Source of the DNA: Flavobacterium sp.
Lineage (GTDB): Bacteria > Bacteroidota > Bacteroidia > Flavobacteriales > Flavobacteriaceae
Assembly: GCF_027531705.1 (NCBI RefSeq)
Contig: NZ_JAPZSP010000021.1
Coordinates: 62,001 to 126,000, forward strand
Direction: 5' to 3'
DNA: 64,000 nt
This document shows, piece by piece, positions 25,355 through 33,316 of the stretch (positions are counted from its first letter, which is position 1; each line of letters opens with the position of its first letter). The notes under the pieces were generated by a model, which saw only the letters and a program-made list of their open reading frames with translations, was not told the DNA's origin and ran no database searches. The position numbers and the translations under genes are program-made.

Positions 25355-25374
25355 TTAACTTTCGGTTAACTTTC
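25355..25374 (-). promoter_or_regulatory. 11-bp-period direct repeat, possible PhoB-class box
   Basis: TTAACTTTC occurs at 25355-25363 and 25366-25374 (11-bp period, two-base spacer). This is the repeat geometry recognised by OmpR/PhoB-class regulators, here upstream of the operon that encodes one. Confidence 0.4.
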
Positions 25375-25531
25375 ATGTTATAATTCCTGGTTATCTTGAA
25401 AACAAATATTTTGTTTAAAAAAGTTTTAAATTAAATGAATTATATTTGTTTAATAATGAATGTATTAAATTGATTCCTTCTTTTTTATTTCTTAAAAATG
25501 CAGTATTATTTAATAAAAAATCGATTTATGC

Positions 25532-25561
25532 TTGCTTAAAATAAAATTTGTATTAAATTTG
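25532..25561 (+). promoter_or_regulatory. tRNA-Gln promoter
   Basis: TTG (25532-25534), 19 bp, then TAAATTTG (25554-25561), a full match to the Bacteroidetes sigma-A consensus. The predicted start is about 15 bp before the tRNA. The AT-rich stretch from 25375 to 25531 holds nothing else recognised. Confidence 0.75.
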
Positions 25562-25581
25562 CACCCGCATTGAAGTGCTAT

Positions 25582-25652
25582 TGGTCTATGGTGTAATGGT
25601 AACACAACTGTTTTTGGTGCAGTCTTTCAAGGTTCGAGTCCTTGTAGACCAA
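25582..25652 (+). tRNA. tRNA-Gln (UUG)
   Basis: A cloverleaf can be drawn: acceptor TGGTCTA pairs with TAGACCA, D arm GTGT...ACAC, anticodon stem ACTGT/GCAGT with loop TTTTGGT (anticodon TTG), and T arm AAGG-TTCGAGT-CCTT. The discriminator is A, and CCA is not encoded. A terminator follows at 25659. Confidence 0.95.
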
Positions 25653-25658
25653 CAATAA

Positions 25659-25688
25659 AATCCCAGCTTAACGGTTGGGATTTTTTGT
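25659..25688 (+). terminator. tRNA-Gln terminator
   Basis: AATCCCA pairs with TGGGATT (25660-25682), followed by six T. Confidence 0.85.
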
Positions 25689-25703
25689 TTTAATATGATT
25701 CAT

Positions 25704-25741
25704 AAAAAAAACCCGCTTCATAATTAGAGCGGGTTTTTTTT
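25704..25741. terminator. Bidirectional terminator between tRNA-Gln and the Usp gene
   Basis: A perfect stem ACCCGCT/AGCGGGT (25711-25717, 25728-25734) flanked by seven A on the left and seven T on the right, so it works for the convergent minus-strand gene as well. Confidence 0.85.
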
Positions 25742-25767
25742 ATTTATTTATTTAATTTTTTTTAAAA

Positions 25768-26592
25768 TTATATTTTAAAAGTGATTACTGGTCTAACAGC
25801 ATGATTTACTAAATCCTCGCTAATACTTCCATTAAAGAAGTGTGCAAAACCTGTTCTTCCATGTGTACACATACCTATAATATCTGCATTTACACTATTT
25901 GAAAAATTAATAATTCCTTTTTCAACATTTACATCATTATATATATGTAGAGAATGGTTACTGTAATCAAACTCTTTTATGAAGTTATTCATTATTTTTT
26001 CAGCTACCAATGTAGATTTAAAACTATTAGGAGTATTTATCATTACAAGATTTAAGTGAGAATCATATCCTTTTGCAAAATCTAACATTTTAGCGAATGG
26101 TTTTTTAATTTCTTCTGAAAAATCTGAAGCAAAAACAAAACTATCAGCTTTGAATTCTGACATTTCATTTTTAACAACTAAAACAGGAACTTCAGAATAA
26201 CGAACAACTTTTTCAGTATTTGAACCTATTAACATTTCGTTGAAACCACTTGCGCCGTGAGAACCCATTACAATAAAATCAACACCATTTTTCTTGCTGA
26301 TGTTTAGAACACCGCTGAATGCTTTTTCAAACTGAATTACTTCTGAAACTTCAATTCCATCTAAGAAATCTTCATCCATCAAATCTTCTAATCTTTCAAT
26401 CGCTCTGTTTTTGAAAAGCATTATCTCAGGCAAGTCTTTACCAGTACCTATGGCATCGTTTCCTTGATGAGGAAGTTCAATCATGTGAAGCAAAATGATT
26501 TCACTATTGTTTTTTCTTGCGATTTGCGCAGCTACTCTTAAAGCATATTCAGCATGTTGAGAGAAGTCGGTTGGAACTAAAATTTTCTTCAT
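25768..26592 (-). CDS. Tandem universal stress protein (UspA family)
   Basis: 274 aa made of two Usp domains (about 1-140 and 148-274). The first has the ATP-binding type signature VMGSHGASGFNEMLIGSNTEKVVRYSEVPVLVV; the second has the shorter GMCTHGRTGFAHFFNGSISEDLV version. The N-terminus VPTDFSQHAEYALRVA is typical. Usp proteins are cytosolic stress-survival factors that may bind ATP. It is divergent from the rimP operon and ends just before a bidirectional terminator. Confidence 0.95.
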   Translation of the reverse strand: MKKILVPTDFSQHAEYALRVAAQIARKNNSEIILLHMIELPHQGNDAIGTGKDLPEIMLFKNRAIERLEDLMDEDFLDGIEVSEVIQFEKAFSGVLNISKKNGVDFIVMGSHGASGFNEMLIGSNTEKVVRYSEVPVLVVKNEMSEFKADSFVFASDFSEEIKKPFAKMLDFAKGYDSHLNLVMINTPNSFKSTLVAEKIMNNFIKEFDYSNHSLHIYNDVNVEKGIINFSNSVNADIIGMCTHGRTGFAHFFNGSISEDLVNHAVRPVITFKI

Positions 26593-26676
26593 GATTTATA
26601 GTATAATTTTTTGTAAAAATATAAAATTTATTTTAATGATATAAAGGTACAAAAAATTATAAGAAGAAACAATATT

Positions 26677-26704
26677 TTGATTTATAAAAAAATCACTATA
26701 TTTG
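26677..26704 (+). promoter_or_regulatory. Promoter of the rimP-nusA-infB operon
   Basis: TTG (26677-26679), 17 bp, then TATATTTG (26697-26704). The downstream TTTGCACC octamer overlapping the -7 element is also present at the tRNA-Gln promoter. Confidence 0.65.
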
Positions 26705-26732
26705 CACCGTTATTTAGTAAAATTTGAATAAT

Positions 26733-26758
26733 GAGGGAAGCATTGCTTCCCTCTTTTT
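26733..26758 (+). terminator. Terminator-like hairpin in the rimP leader
   Basis: A perfect 9-bp stem GAGGGAAGC (26733-26741) and GCTTCCCTC (26745-26753) with an ATT loop, followed by five T, sits between the promoter and the rimP ATG. It could act as an attenuator of the operon. Confidence 0.6.
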
Positions 26759-26766
26759 ATAACAAT

Positions 26767-27231
26767 ATGACATTTAAAGAAAAGGTATTTAGCTTACTTG
26801 AGGAAGGTTTAAAAGAAAAACCATCTATTTTTTTAATAGATTTAACAATAACAGATAGTTACAAAATAATAGTTACGCTTGATGGCGACAACGGAGTGCA
26901 ATTGCAAGATTGTATTGACATCAGTAGAACTTTAGAAAACAATCTTGACAGAGAAGAACAAGATTTTTCTTTAGAAGTTGCATCAGTAGGAGTTGGTTCG
27001 CCATTAAAAATGGCAAGACAATACATAAAAAACATTGGTCGTACATTAATTGTAAAATTAGAGACCGAAACCATTGAAGCTGAATTGGTTGAAGTTACAG
27101 ATAATTTTATAACTTTGTCTTGGCAAGCAAGAGAACCTAAAAAAATAGGAAAAGGAAAAGAAACAGTTCAAAAAAGACAAGAAATTCCATTTTCAGATAT
27201 AAAACAAGCAGTTGTTACAGTAACATTTTAA
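26767..27231 (+). CDS. rimP: Ribosome maturation factor RimP
   Basis: 154 aa, needed for 30S subunit assembly. The ATG at 26767 ([15 protein letters not shown]) is chosen over 26731 because the longer form would be translated through the leader hairpin. The N-terminal alpha-beta domain has the [23 protein letters not shown] and [14 protein letters not shown] pattern; the C-terminal SH3-like barrel follows ([20 protein letters not shown]). It is the first gene of the conserved rimP-nusA-infB translation/transcription operon; nusA begins 13 bp later. Confidence 0.95.
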   Translation: MTFKEKVFSLLEEGLKEKPSIFLIDLTITDSYKIIVTLDGDNGVQLQDCIDISRTLENNLDREEQDFSLEVASVGVGSPLKMARQYIKNIGRTLIVKLETETIEAELVEVTDNFITLSWQAREPKKIGKGKETVQKRQEIPFSDIKQAVVTVTF

Positions 27232-27244
27232 ATAAAGAGTTGGC

Positions 27245-28489
27245 ATGGAAAATTTAGCATTAATCGATTCATTTTCAGAGTTTAAAGACGATAAACTTAT
27301 TGATCGTGTAACGCTTATGGCGATTTTAGAGGATGTATTTAGAAATGCATTGAAAAAGAAATTTGGCTCAGATGATAATTTTGACATTATTATTAATCCA
27401 GATAAAGGTGATATGGAAATTTGGCAGAGAAGAGTTATCGTTGCTGATGATGATTTAGATTTGGACCACCTAGAGATCACACTAACAGAAGCAAGAAAAA
27501 TTGAACCCGATTTTGAAATTGGCGAAGAAGTTTCGGAAGAAGTAAAATTAATTGATTTAGGAAGAAGAGCTATTTTAGCTTTGCGCCAAAATTTAATTTC
27601 AAAAATTCACGAACACGATAATACTAATCTTTACAAACAATTTAAAGATTTAATTGGTGATATTTACACTGCCGAAGTACACCATGTAAGACCAAGGGTT
27701 GTGATTTTGGTTGACGATGAAGGAAATGAAATTGTGCTTCCAAAAGAAAAACAAATCCCATCTGATTTCTTCCGCAAAGGAGATAATGTTAGAGGTATAA
27801 TTGAAAGCGTTGAATTAAAAGGAAATAAACCTCAAATTATCATGTCTAGAACTTCAGAAAAGTTCTTAGAAAAATTATTTGAACAAGAAATTCCAGAGGT
27901 TTTTGACGGTTTAATTATGGTGAAAAATGTGGTAAGAATTCCAGGTGAAAAAGCAAAAGTAGCTGTAGATTCTTACGATGATAGAATTGATCCTGTTGGA
28001 GCTTGTGTTGGTATGAAAGGGTCAAGAATTCACGGAATTGTTCGTGAACTTGGAAATGAAAATATTGATGTAATTAATTATACAACCAATACACAATTAT
28101 ATATAACAAGAGCATTGAGTCCTGCTAAAGTTTCTTCTATTAAAATTAATGAAGAAACAAAAAGAGCTGAAGTTTTCTTGAAATTAGAAGAAGTTTCCAA
28201 AGCCATTGGTAGAGGAGGTCACAATATTAGATTAGCTGGTCAATTGACTGGTTATGAATTAGATGTTATCAGAGAAGGTAACGTTGCTGAAGAAGAAGAT
28301 GACGTTGAATTAACAGAGTTCTCTGATGAAATTGAAGCTTGGGTTATCGAAGAATTTGCTAAAATTGGTTTAGACACAGCAAGAAGTGTATTAAAACAAG
28401 ATGTAAATGACTTGGTAAGAAGAACAGATCTTGAAGAAGAAACTATTATTGATGTCATGAATATTTTAAAAGCAGAATTTAATAGTTAA
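27245..28489 (+). CDS. nusA: Transcription termination/antitermination factor NusA
   Basis: 414 aa. An N-terminal RNA-polymerase-binding domain (about 1-125, LIDSFSEFKDDKLID), an S1 domain (about 132-200), and two KH domains (about 205-345, including GACVGMKGSRIHGIVRELG and AIGRGGHNIRLAGQLTG). A short acidic tail follows instead of the two acidic repeats of Escherichia coli NusA, as is usual outside gamma-proteobacteria. NusA controls pausing and termination, so the hairpin in this operon's own leader could be subject to feedback. infB follows after 53 bp. Confidence 0.97.
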   Translation: MENLALIDSFSEFKDDKLIDRVTLMAILEDVFRNALKKKFGSDDNFDIIINPDKGDMEIWQRRVIVADDDLDLDHLEITLTEARKIEPDFEIGEEVSEEVKLIDLGRRAILALRQNLISKIHEHDNTNLYKQFKDLIGDIYTAEVHHVRPRVVILVDDEGNEIVLPKEKQIPSDFFRKGDNVRGIIESVELKGNKPQIIMSRTSEKFLEKLFEQEIPEVFDGLIMVKNVVRIPGEKAKVAVDSYDDRIDPVGACVGMKGSRIHGIVRELGNENIDVINYTTNTQLYITRALSPAKVSSIKINEETKRAEVFLKLEEVSKAIGRGGHNIRLAGQLTGYELDVIREGNVAEEEDDVELTEFSDEIEAWVIEEFAKIGLDTARSVLKQDVNDLVRRTDLEEETIIDVMNILKAEFNS

Positions 28490-28490
28490 C

Positions 28491-28504
28491 AACTACTAAC
28501 TACT
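28491..28504. repeat. Short heptad repeat in the nusA-infB gap
   Basis: AACTACT occurs twice in tandem (28491-28504). It has the 7-bp period of the other repeats in the window but only two units, so it may be coincidental. Confidence 0.3.
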
Positions 28505-28542
28505 ACAGCAACACAACAAAAAAGAAATAATAAAAAGGTTTT

Positions 28543-31326
28543 ATGTCTGAAGAAAGAGTAATAAGAATAAACAAGGTTTTAAGGGAATTAAATATTTCGT
28601 TAGAAAGAGCTGTTGATTATCTAAAAGATAAGGGAATTGCTATTGAGTCAAATCCTAACGCTAAAATTTCTGAAAACGAATTTAGTATCCTGCAAAATCA
28701 ATTTGCTGGCGACAAGGGGAATAAAGAAGCTTCAAAAGAAGTAGGCGAAGAGAAAAGAAAAGAAAAAGAAGCTTTGCGTATCGAAAGAGAAAGAGAAATT
28801 GAAGAAAAACGCAAACAAGATGAAGAGCGCCAACGTTTAGAAGTAATCAAAGCCAAAGCTGTCGTTACTGGGCCTAAACAGGTCGGTACAATTGATTTGA
28901 ATCCAAAAAAACCTACAGTTGCTCCTGTTGCAGAAAAACCTGAAGTTAAAGTTGAAGTGGTTGCTGAAAAACCTATCAAAAAGGAAACGCCTAAAGTTGA
29001 AGCAGCACCAACTGTTGAACAACCTAAGGAAAAAGTAGAAACACCTAAAAAAGCAGATGAGCCAATTGCTGCTCCTGCGGAAGAGGTATTTAATACTCAA
29101 TATCAAAAACTATCTGGTGCTACACTTACAGGTCAAACAATTGATTTATCTCAATTTAATAAGCCTAAAAAGAAAAAAGAAGAGCCGAAGATTACTCCAA
29201 ACAAACCTGGTACTCCTAATGCTGGTAATCCAAATTCTAATGCGAATAAAAACAAAAGAAAAAGGATTCCAACAAAACCAGGAGAAGTTAGACCTGGAGG
29301 AAATGGAACGCCTGGCGCAAATAAAATAGTACCAAATACTGGTGGAAACAATGCAAATAGAAGTGCAAGACCTGGTTTTGTAAAAGGAGCTAGACCAGCT
29401 ATTGTAGCTAAAGTAGAACCTACCGAAGAAGAAGTTAAAAATCAAATTCGTGAAACTTTAGAAAAACTTCAAGGTAAGGGAGGAAAATCTAAAGCGGCGA
29501 AATATAGAAGAGATAAAAGAGATACGCACCGTCAAAAATCTGATGACGAACAAAGAGCTATCGAAGAAGGAAGCAAAACTATCAAAGTTACCGAATTCGT
29601 AACTGTCGGTGAAATTGCTACAATGATGGACGTGCCAATTACTAAGGTAATCGGAACATGTATGTCGCTTGGAATCATGGTTACCATGAATCAACGTCTT
29701 GATGCTGAAACATTAACAATAGTAGCGGATGAATTTGGCTACGAAGTTGAATTCATAACAACTGAGCTTGAGGAAAATATTCAAGTTGTTGAAGATAGAG
29801 AAGAGGATTTAATTACTAGAGCTCCAATTGTAACTGTAATGGGTCACGTTGACCACGGTAAAACCTCTTTGCTAGATTATATTCGTAAAGAAAATGTTAT
29901 CGCTGGTGAATCTGGAGGAATTACACAACATATTGGTGCCTACGGAGTAACTTTAGATAATGGTCAAAAAATCGCATTCCTTGACACACCTGGTCACGAA
30001 GCGTTTACCGCTATGCGTGCTCGTGGTGCTCAAGTTACAGATATTGCAATTATTGTAATCGCTGCCGATGATGATATTATGCCTCAAACAAAAGAAGCAA
30101 TTAGTCACGCACAAGCAGCTGGTGTTCCAATCATTTTTGCAATCAATAAAGTGGATAAACCAAATGCAAATCCTGAGAAAATTAAAGAAGGATTGGCTCA
30201 AATGAATTTACTTGTTGAAGATTGGGGTGGAAAATATCAATCACATGATATTTCTGCTAAAATGGGAATAGGTGTAAAAGAACTTCTTGAAAAAGTATTA
30301 CTTGAAGCAGAAGTTTTAGATTTAAAATCTAATCCTAATAAAGTAGCTTCTGGAACAGTAGTTGAAGCATTTTTAGATAAAGGGAAAGGATACGTTTCAA
30401 CTATATTAGTACAACACGGAACATTGAAAGTTGGTGATTATATGCTTGCCGGGAAACATCATGGTAAAATTAAAGCTATGCATGATGAACGTGGCAACAC
30501 AGTTAAAGAGGCAGGTCCATCAACACCAGTTTCTGTTCTTGGATTAGACGGTTCGGCAACTGCAGGTGATAAGTTTAATGTTTTTGAAGACGAAAGAGAA
30601 GCTAAACAAATTGCGGCTAAACGTACTCAATTAATGAGAGAACAATCTGTTCGTGTTCAACGACATATTACACTTGATGAAATTGGTCGTCGTATCGCTT
30701 TAGGGCAATTTAAAGAATTGAATATAATTCTTAAAGGTGATGTGGATGGTTCTGTTGAAGCTCTTTCTGATTCCTTCTCAAAATTATCTACTGAAGAAAT
30801 TCAAATCAATATTATTCATAAAGGTGTTGGTGCAATTACCGAATCTGACGTTATGTTGGCTTCTGCATCTGATGCTATCATTATAGGATTTAATGTTCGT
30901 CCAGCAGGAAATGCAAGACAATTAGCAGACAAAGAAGAAATCGATATCAGATTCTACTCAATTATCTATGCTGCTATCGATGACTTGAAAGATGCAATGG
31001 AAGGAATGTTAGCGCCAGAAATGAAAGAAGAAGTTACTGGTACTGCTGAAATTAGAGAGATTTTCAAAATTTCTAAAGTTGGTTCAATTGCAGGATGTAT
31101 GGTTGTTGATGGCAAAATCCTCAGAAGTTCTAAAGTTAGAATTATTCGTCAGGGTGTCGTGGTTCACACAGGTGATCTTATTGCGCTTAAACGTTTTAAA
31201 GATGATGTAAAAGAAGTTGCTAAAGGTTACGATTGTGGTATTCAAATCAAAAACTTCAATGAAATCGAAATTGATGATGTAATCGAATCATTTCACGAAG
31301 TTGCTATCAAGAAAAAATTGAAATAA
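28543..31326 (+). CDS. infB: Translation initiation factor IF-2
   Basis: 927 aa. An N-terminal IF2N-type helical domain ([22 protein letters not shown]), a long low-complexity Lys/Glu/Pro-rich linker (about 60-340), a second IF2N, then the GTPase domain with G1 at 434-441 (GHVDHGKT), G3 DTPGHEAF and G4 NKVDKPNA, and the three C-terminal beta-barrel and initiator-tRNA-binding domains. It delivers fMet-tRNA to the 30S subunit. The antisense reading frames over the repetitive linker are composition artefacts. It ends the operon; a strong terminator follows at 31351. Confidence 0.98.
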   Translation: MSEERVIRINKVLRELNISLERAVDYLKDKGIAIESNPNAKISENEFSILQNQFAGDKGNKEASKEVGEEKRKEKEALRIEREREIEEKRKQDEERQRLEVIKAKAVVTGPKQVGTIDLNPKKPTVAPVAEKPEVKVEVVAEKPIKKETPKVEAAPTVEQPKEKVETPKKADEPIAAPAEEVFNTQYQKLSGATLTGQTIDLSQFNKPKKKKEEPKITPNKPGTPNAGNPNSNANKNKRKRIPTKPGEVRPGGNGTPGANKIVPNTGGNNANRSARPGFVKGARPAIVAKVEPTEEEVKNQIRETLEKLQGKGGKSKAAKYRRDKRDTHRQKSDDEQRAIEEGSKTIKVTEFVTVGEIATMMDVPITKVIGTCMSLGIMVTMNQRLDAETLTIVADEFGYEVEFITTELEENIQVVEDREEDLITRAPIVTVMGHVDHGKTSLLDYIRKENVIAGESGGITQHIGAYGVTLDNGQKIAFLDTPGHEAFTAMRARGAQVTDIAIIVIAADDDIMPQTKEAISHAQAAGVPIIFAINKVDKPNANPEKIKEGLAQMNLLVEDWGGKYQSHDISAKMGIGVKELLEKVLLEAEVLDLKSNPNKVASGTVVEAFLDKGKGYVSTILVQHGTLKVGDYMLAGKHHGKIKAMHDERGNTVKEAGPSTPVSVLGLDGSATAGDKFNVFEDEREAKQIAAKRTQLMREQSVRVQRHITLDEIGRRIALGQFKELNIILKGDVDGSVEALSDSFSKLSTEEIQINIIHKGVGAITESDVMLASASDAIIIGFNVRPAGNARQLADKEEIDIRFYSIIYAAIDDLKDAMEGMLAPEMKEEVTGTAEIREIFKISKVGSIAGCMVVDGKILRSSKVRIIRQGVVVHTGDLIALKRFKDDVKEVAKGYDCGIQIKNFNEIEIDDVIESFHEVAIKKKLK

Positions 31327-31349
31327 TAGTCAAAAAATAGTCTAAATAA

Positions 31350-31379
31350 AACCCCCATTTTTTCAAGTGGGGGTTTTTT
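31350..31379 (+). terminator. Terminator of the rimP-nusA-infB operon
   Basis: CCCCCA pairs with TGGGGG (31352-31373), followed by six T. On the minus strand it is flanked by a shorter T tract and could also close the convergent SPOR gene. Confidence 0.9.
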
Positions 31380-31395
31380 ATTTGTTTATGTAAAT

Positions 31396-31785
31396 TTATT
31401 TACTAGGCTTTATCAATAACGCTTTTGGATACTTTTTTAAAACTTCAATCAAATTTCTTTCAGCCTCAATTCTAGTTTTAAAATTACCAACCCAAACTTT
31501 ATAATTTGGAGTGTTAAAAACGATAGTCCCTTCAATCATTTTATTGTCTTTTCTAAAATCGGCTAAATTCTTTTTTGCAGACTCATTATCGCCACTAAAA
31601 ATTTGTATTTTATACCTATCGTTAGATGTAATTGTTGCGTTTATTTTTCTTTTTTCTGTTAAAATTTGCTCAAATTTTGAGTCTTGCGAAACAGTAATAC
31701 TTGCTTCTTGTGCAGATAAATTTGCAGAAAAAAAGAGCATAAATATTCCGTAAATAACGCAGTTTGAATTTGTTAAATATTTCAT
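31396..31785 (-). CDS. Exported SPOR-domain protein
   Basis: 129 aa. The ATG at 31785 is preferred to one seven codons upstream because it opens the signal peptide (MKYLTNSNCVIYGIFMLFF...LSAQ). The C-terminal about 75 residues form a SPOR domain (YKIQIFSGDNESAKKNLADF and YKVWVGNFKTRIEAERNLIEV), a fold that binds denuded peptidoglycan glycan strands, often at division sites. It is small and monocistronic, facing the infB operon across a shared terminator. Confidence 0.88.
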   Translation of the reverse strand: MKYLTNSNCVIYGIFMLFFSANLSAQEASITVSQDSKFEQILTEKRKINATITSNDRYKIQIFSGDNESAKKNLADFRKDNKMIEGTIVFNTPNYKVWVGNFKTRIEAERNLIEVLKKYPKALLIKPSK

Positions 31786-31887
31786 AAATAATTGATTTTT
31801 ATACAAATGTACTATTTTATAGTTTAAACAAAAAGAGTAAAATTATTTAGAATTAATATAAATTAACATTTAAGACTATTTTAAGGT

Positions 31888-31917
31888 TTTGAGAATTGCT
31901 CATAAGTCGTATTTTTG
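31888..31917 (+). promoter_or_regulatory. Promoter of the alternative complex III operon
   Basis: TTTG (31888-31891), 18 bp, then TATTTTTG (31910-31917). It lies 87 bp upstream of actA, giving a leader of about 80 nt with no obvious structure. Confidence 0.7.
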
Positions 31918-32004
31918 TGCAAGTTTTAAAAAATAGAGTTTTCTTTTTTTACAATAAAACGCAAAAAAAACATACCAAATTAGTAGATAACCATTATATA
32001 TAAT

Positions 32005-33285
32005 ATGAAAAAGAAGGGTAACCCTAATTCGATTTCAAAGATTTTAATTTTCAGTTTAGCAGTAATGCTAACTTTTTCATTATCATCTAAAGCCCAAGGA
32101 GCTGATGCAGCAAAAGGGAAAGAAATTTTCAATACCAATTGTGCAGCATGTCACAATTTAGACAAGAAAATGACAGGTCCAGCTTTGCGCGGAGTGTCAG
32201 CAAAATATGATAAAGAGTGGCTTTACAAATGGGTAAAAAACAGTTCAGACCTTATCAAATCTGGTGATGCACAAGCTGTAAAAGTATTTGAAGAAAATAA
32301 CAAGTCCGTAATGACCGCTTTTCCTCAATTATCTAACGCAGATATTGACAACATTATTGCTTATACAGACGAAGTAAAAGCAGAAGCTCCAGTAGCAACT
32401 ACAGCTGGAACTCCGGGAACAAAGGCAGCAGAGGATGGAATTTCAAACAATGTCATTCTCGGGGCACTCATCGCTGTAATGTTAATGTTGATTGCAATGT
32501 TATACATTGTAAATAGCCTACTTTCAAAAATTGCAAAAGCAAACGGAATTGAAATTCAGAAATTAGCAAACGAAAACAAAATGCCAATTTGGAAAGCATT
32601 TGCTAAAAATCAATTTTTAGTTTTGGTTTCTGTTATAATCTTAATGTTAAGTGCAGCTTACTTTGCTTATGGATTCTTTATGCAAGTAGGAGTAGACCAA
32701 GACTATGCTCCTGTCCAGCCAATTCATTACTCACACAGGATTCATGCTGGAAGCAATGGGATTGATTGTAAATACTGTCACTCATCTGCAAGAGTTAGTA
32801 AACATGCAGGAATACCTTCTTTAAATGTTTGTATGAATTGTCATAAAAATATTAGTCAAGTTGCCGATACAACTGCAACTGCCGAATATTCAAAAGCATT
32901 TTATGATGGAGAAATTCAAAAATTATACAAAGCAGTTGGTTGGGATGCAACATTGCAAAAATATACTGGCAAAACAGAACCTGTTAAATGGGTAAGAATA
33001 CATAATTTACCCGATTTTGCCTACTTCAATCACTCACAACACGTTACTGTGGCTGGTGTAGAATGTCAAACATGTCACGGACCTGTTCAAACTTATGAAA
33101 TTCAGAAACAATTTGCTCCACTAACAATGGGTTGGTGTATTGATTGTCATAGAAAAACGGAGGTTAAAATGGAAGGAAATGAATATTATACAAAAATTCA
33201 TGCAGAACTTTCAAAAAGATACGGTGTTGACAAGCTAACTGCCGCACAAATGGGTGGTTTAGAGTGTGGAAAATGCCACTATTAA
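32005..33285 (+). CDS. actA: Alternative complex III subunit ActA, multihaem cytochrome c with extra N-terminal monohaem domain
   Basis: 426 aa with a signal peptide (ending SKAQ). Six CxxCH haem motifs are seen: CAACH at 46-50 in an N-terminal class I cytochrome c domain with a methionine candidate in SVMTAFPQ, and then, after a transmembrane helix (about 148-172) and a second one (about 205-230), CKYCH at 255, CMNCH, CQTCH, CIDCH and CGKCH at 421-425. The C-terminal pentahaem part is the classical ActA. The fused monohaem module would add a sixth haem to the electron wire to the oxidase. It is the first gene of the act operon. Confidence 0.93.
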   Translation: MKKKGNPNSISKILIFSLAVMLTFSLSSKAQGADAAKGKEIFNTNCAACHNLDKKMTGPALRGVSAKYDKEWLYKWVKNSSDLIKSGDAQAVKVFEENNKSVMTAFPQLSNADIDNIIAYTDEVKAEAPVATTAGTPGTKAAEDGISNNVILGALIAVMLMLIAMLYIVNSLLSKIAKANGIEIQKLANENKMPIWKAFAKNQFLVLVSVIILMLSAAYFAYGFFMQVGVDQDYAPVQPIHYSHRIHAGSNGIDCKYCHSSARVSKHAGIPSLNVCMNCHKNISQVADTTATAEYSKAFYDGEIQKLYKAVGWDATLQKYTGKTEPVKWVRIHNLPDFAYFNHSQHVTVAGVECQTCHGPVQTYEIQKQFAPLTMGWCIDCHRKTEVKMEGNEYYTKIHAELSKRYGVDKLTAAQMGGLECGKCHY

Positions 33286-33316
33286 TAAAATAATTAAGAA
33301 GCTAATATTATATACG

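Noticed and set aside
26731..26766. ATG at 26731 as the rimP start
   Set aside because: It would put the GC-rich leader hairpin inside the coding sequence; the ATG at 26767 opens on conserved sequence.
28698..29445. Several ORFs antisense or out of frame over the infB linker
   Set aside because: They arise from the low-complexity Lys/Glu/Pro-rich infB sequence; they have no start context, domain or conservation signal.
33266..33316. ATG at 33266 as the actB start
   Set aside because: It overlaps the end of actA and adds an N-terminus not expected before the long twin-arginine leader; 33317 fits better.
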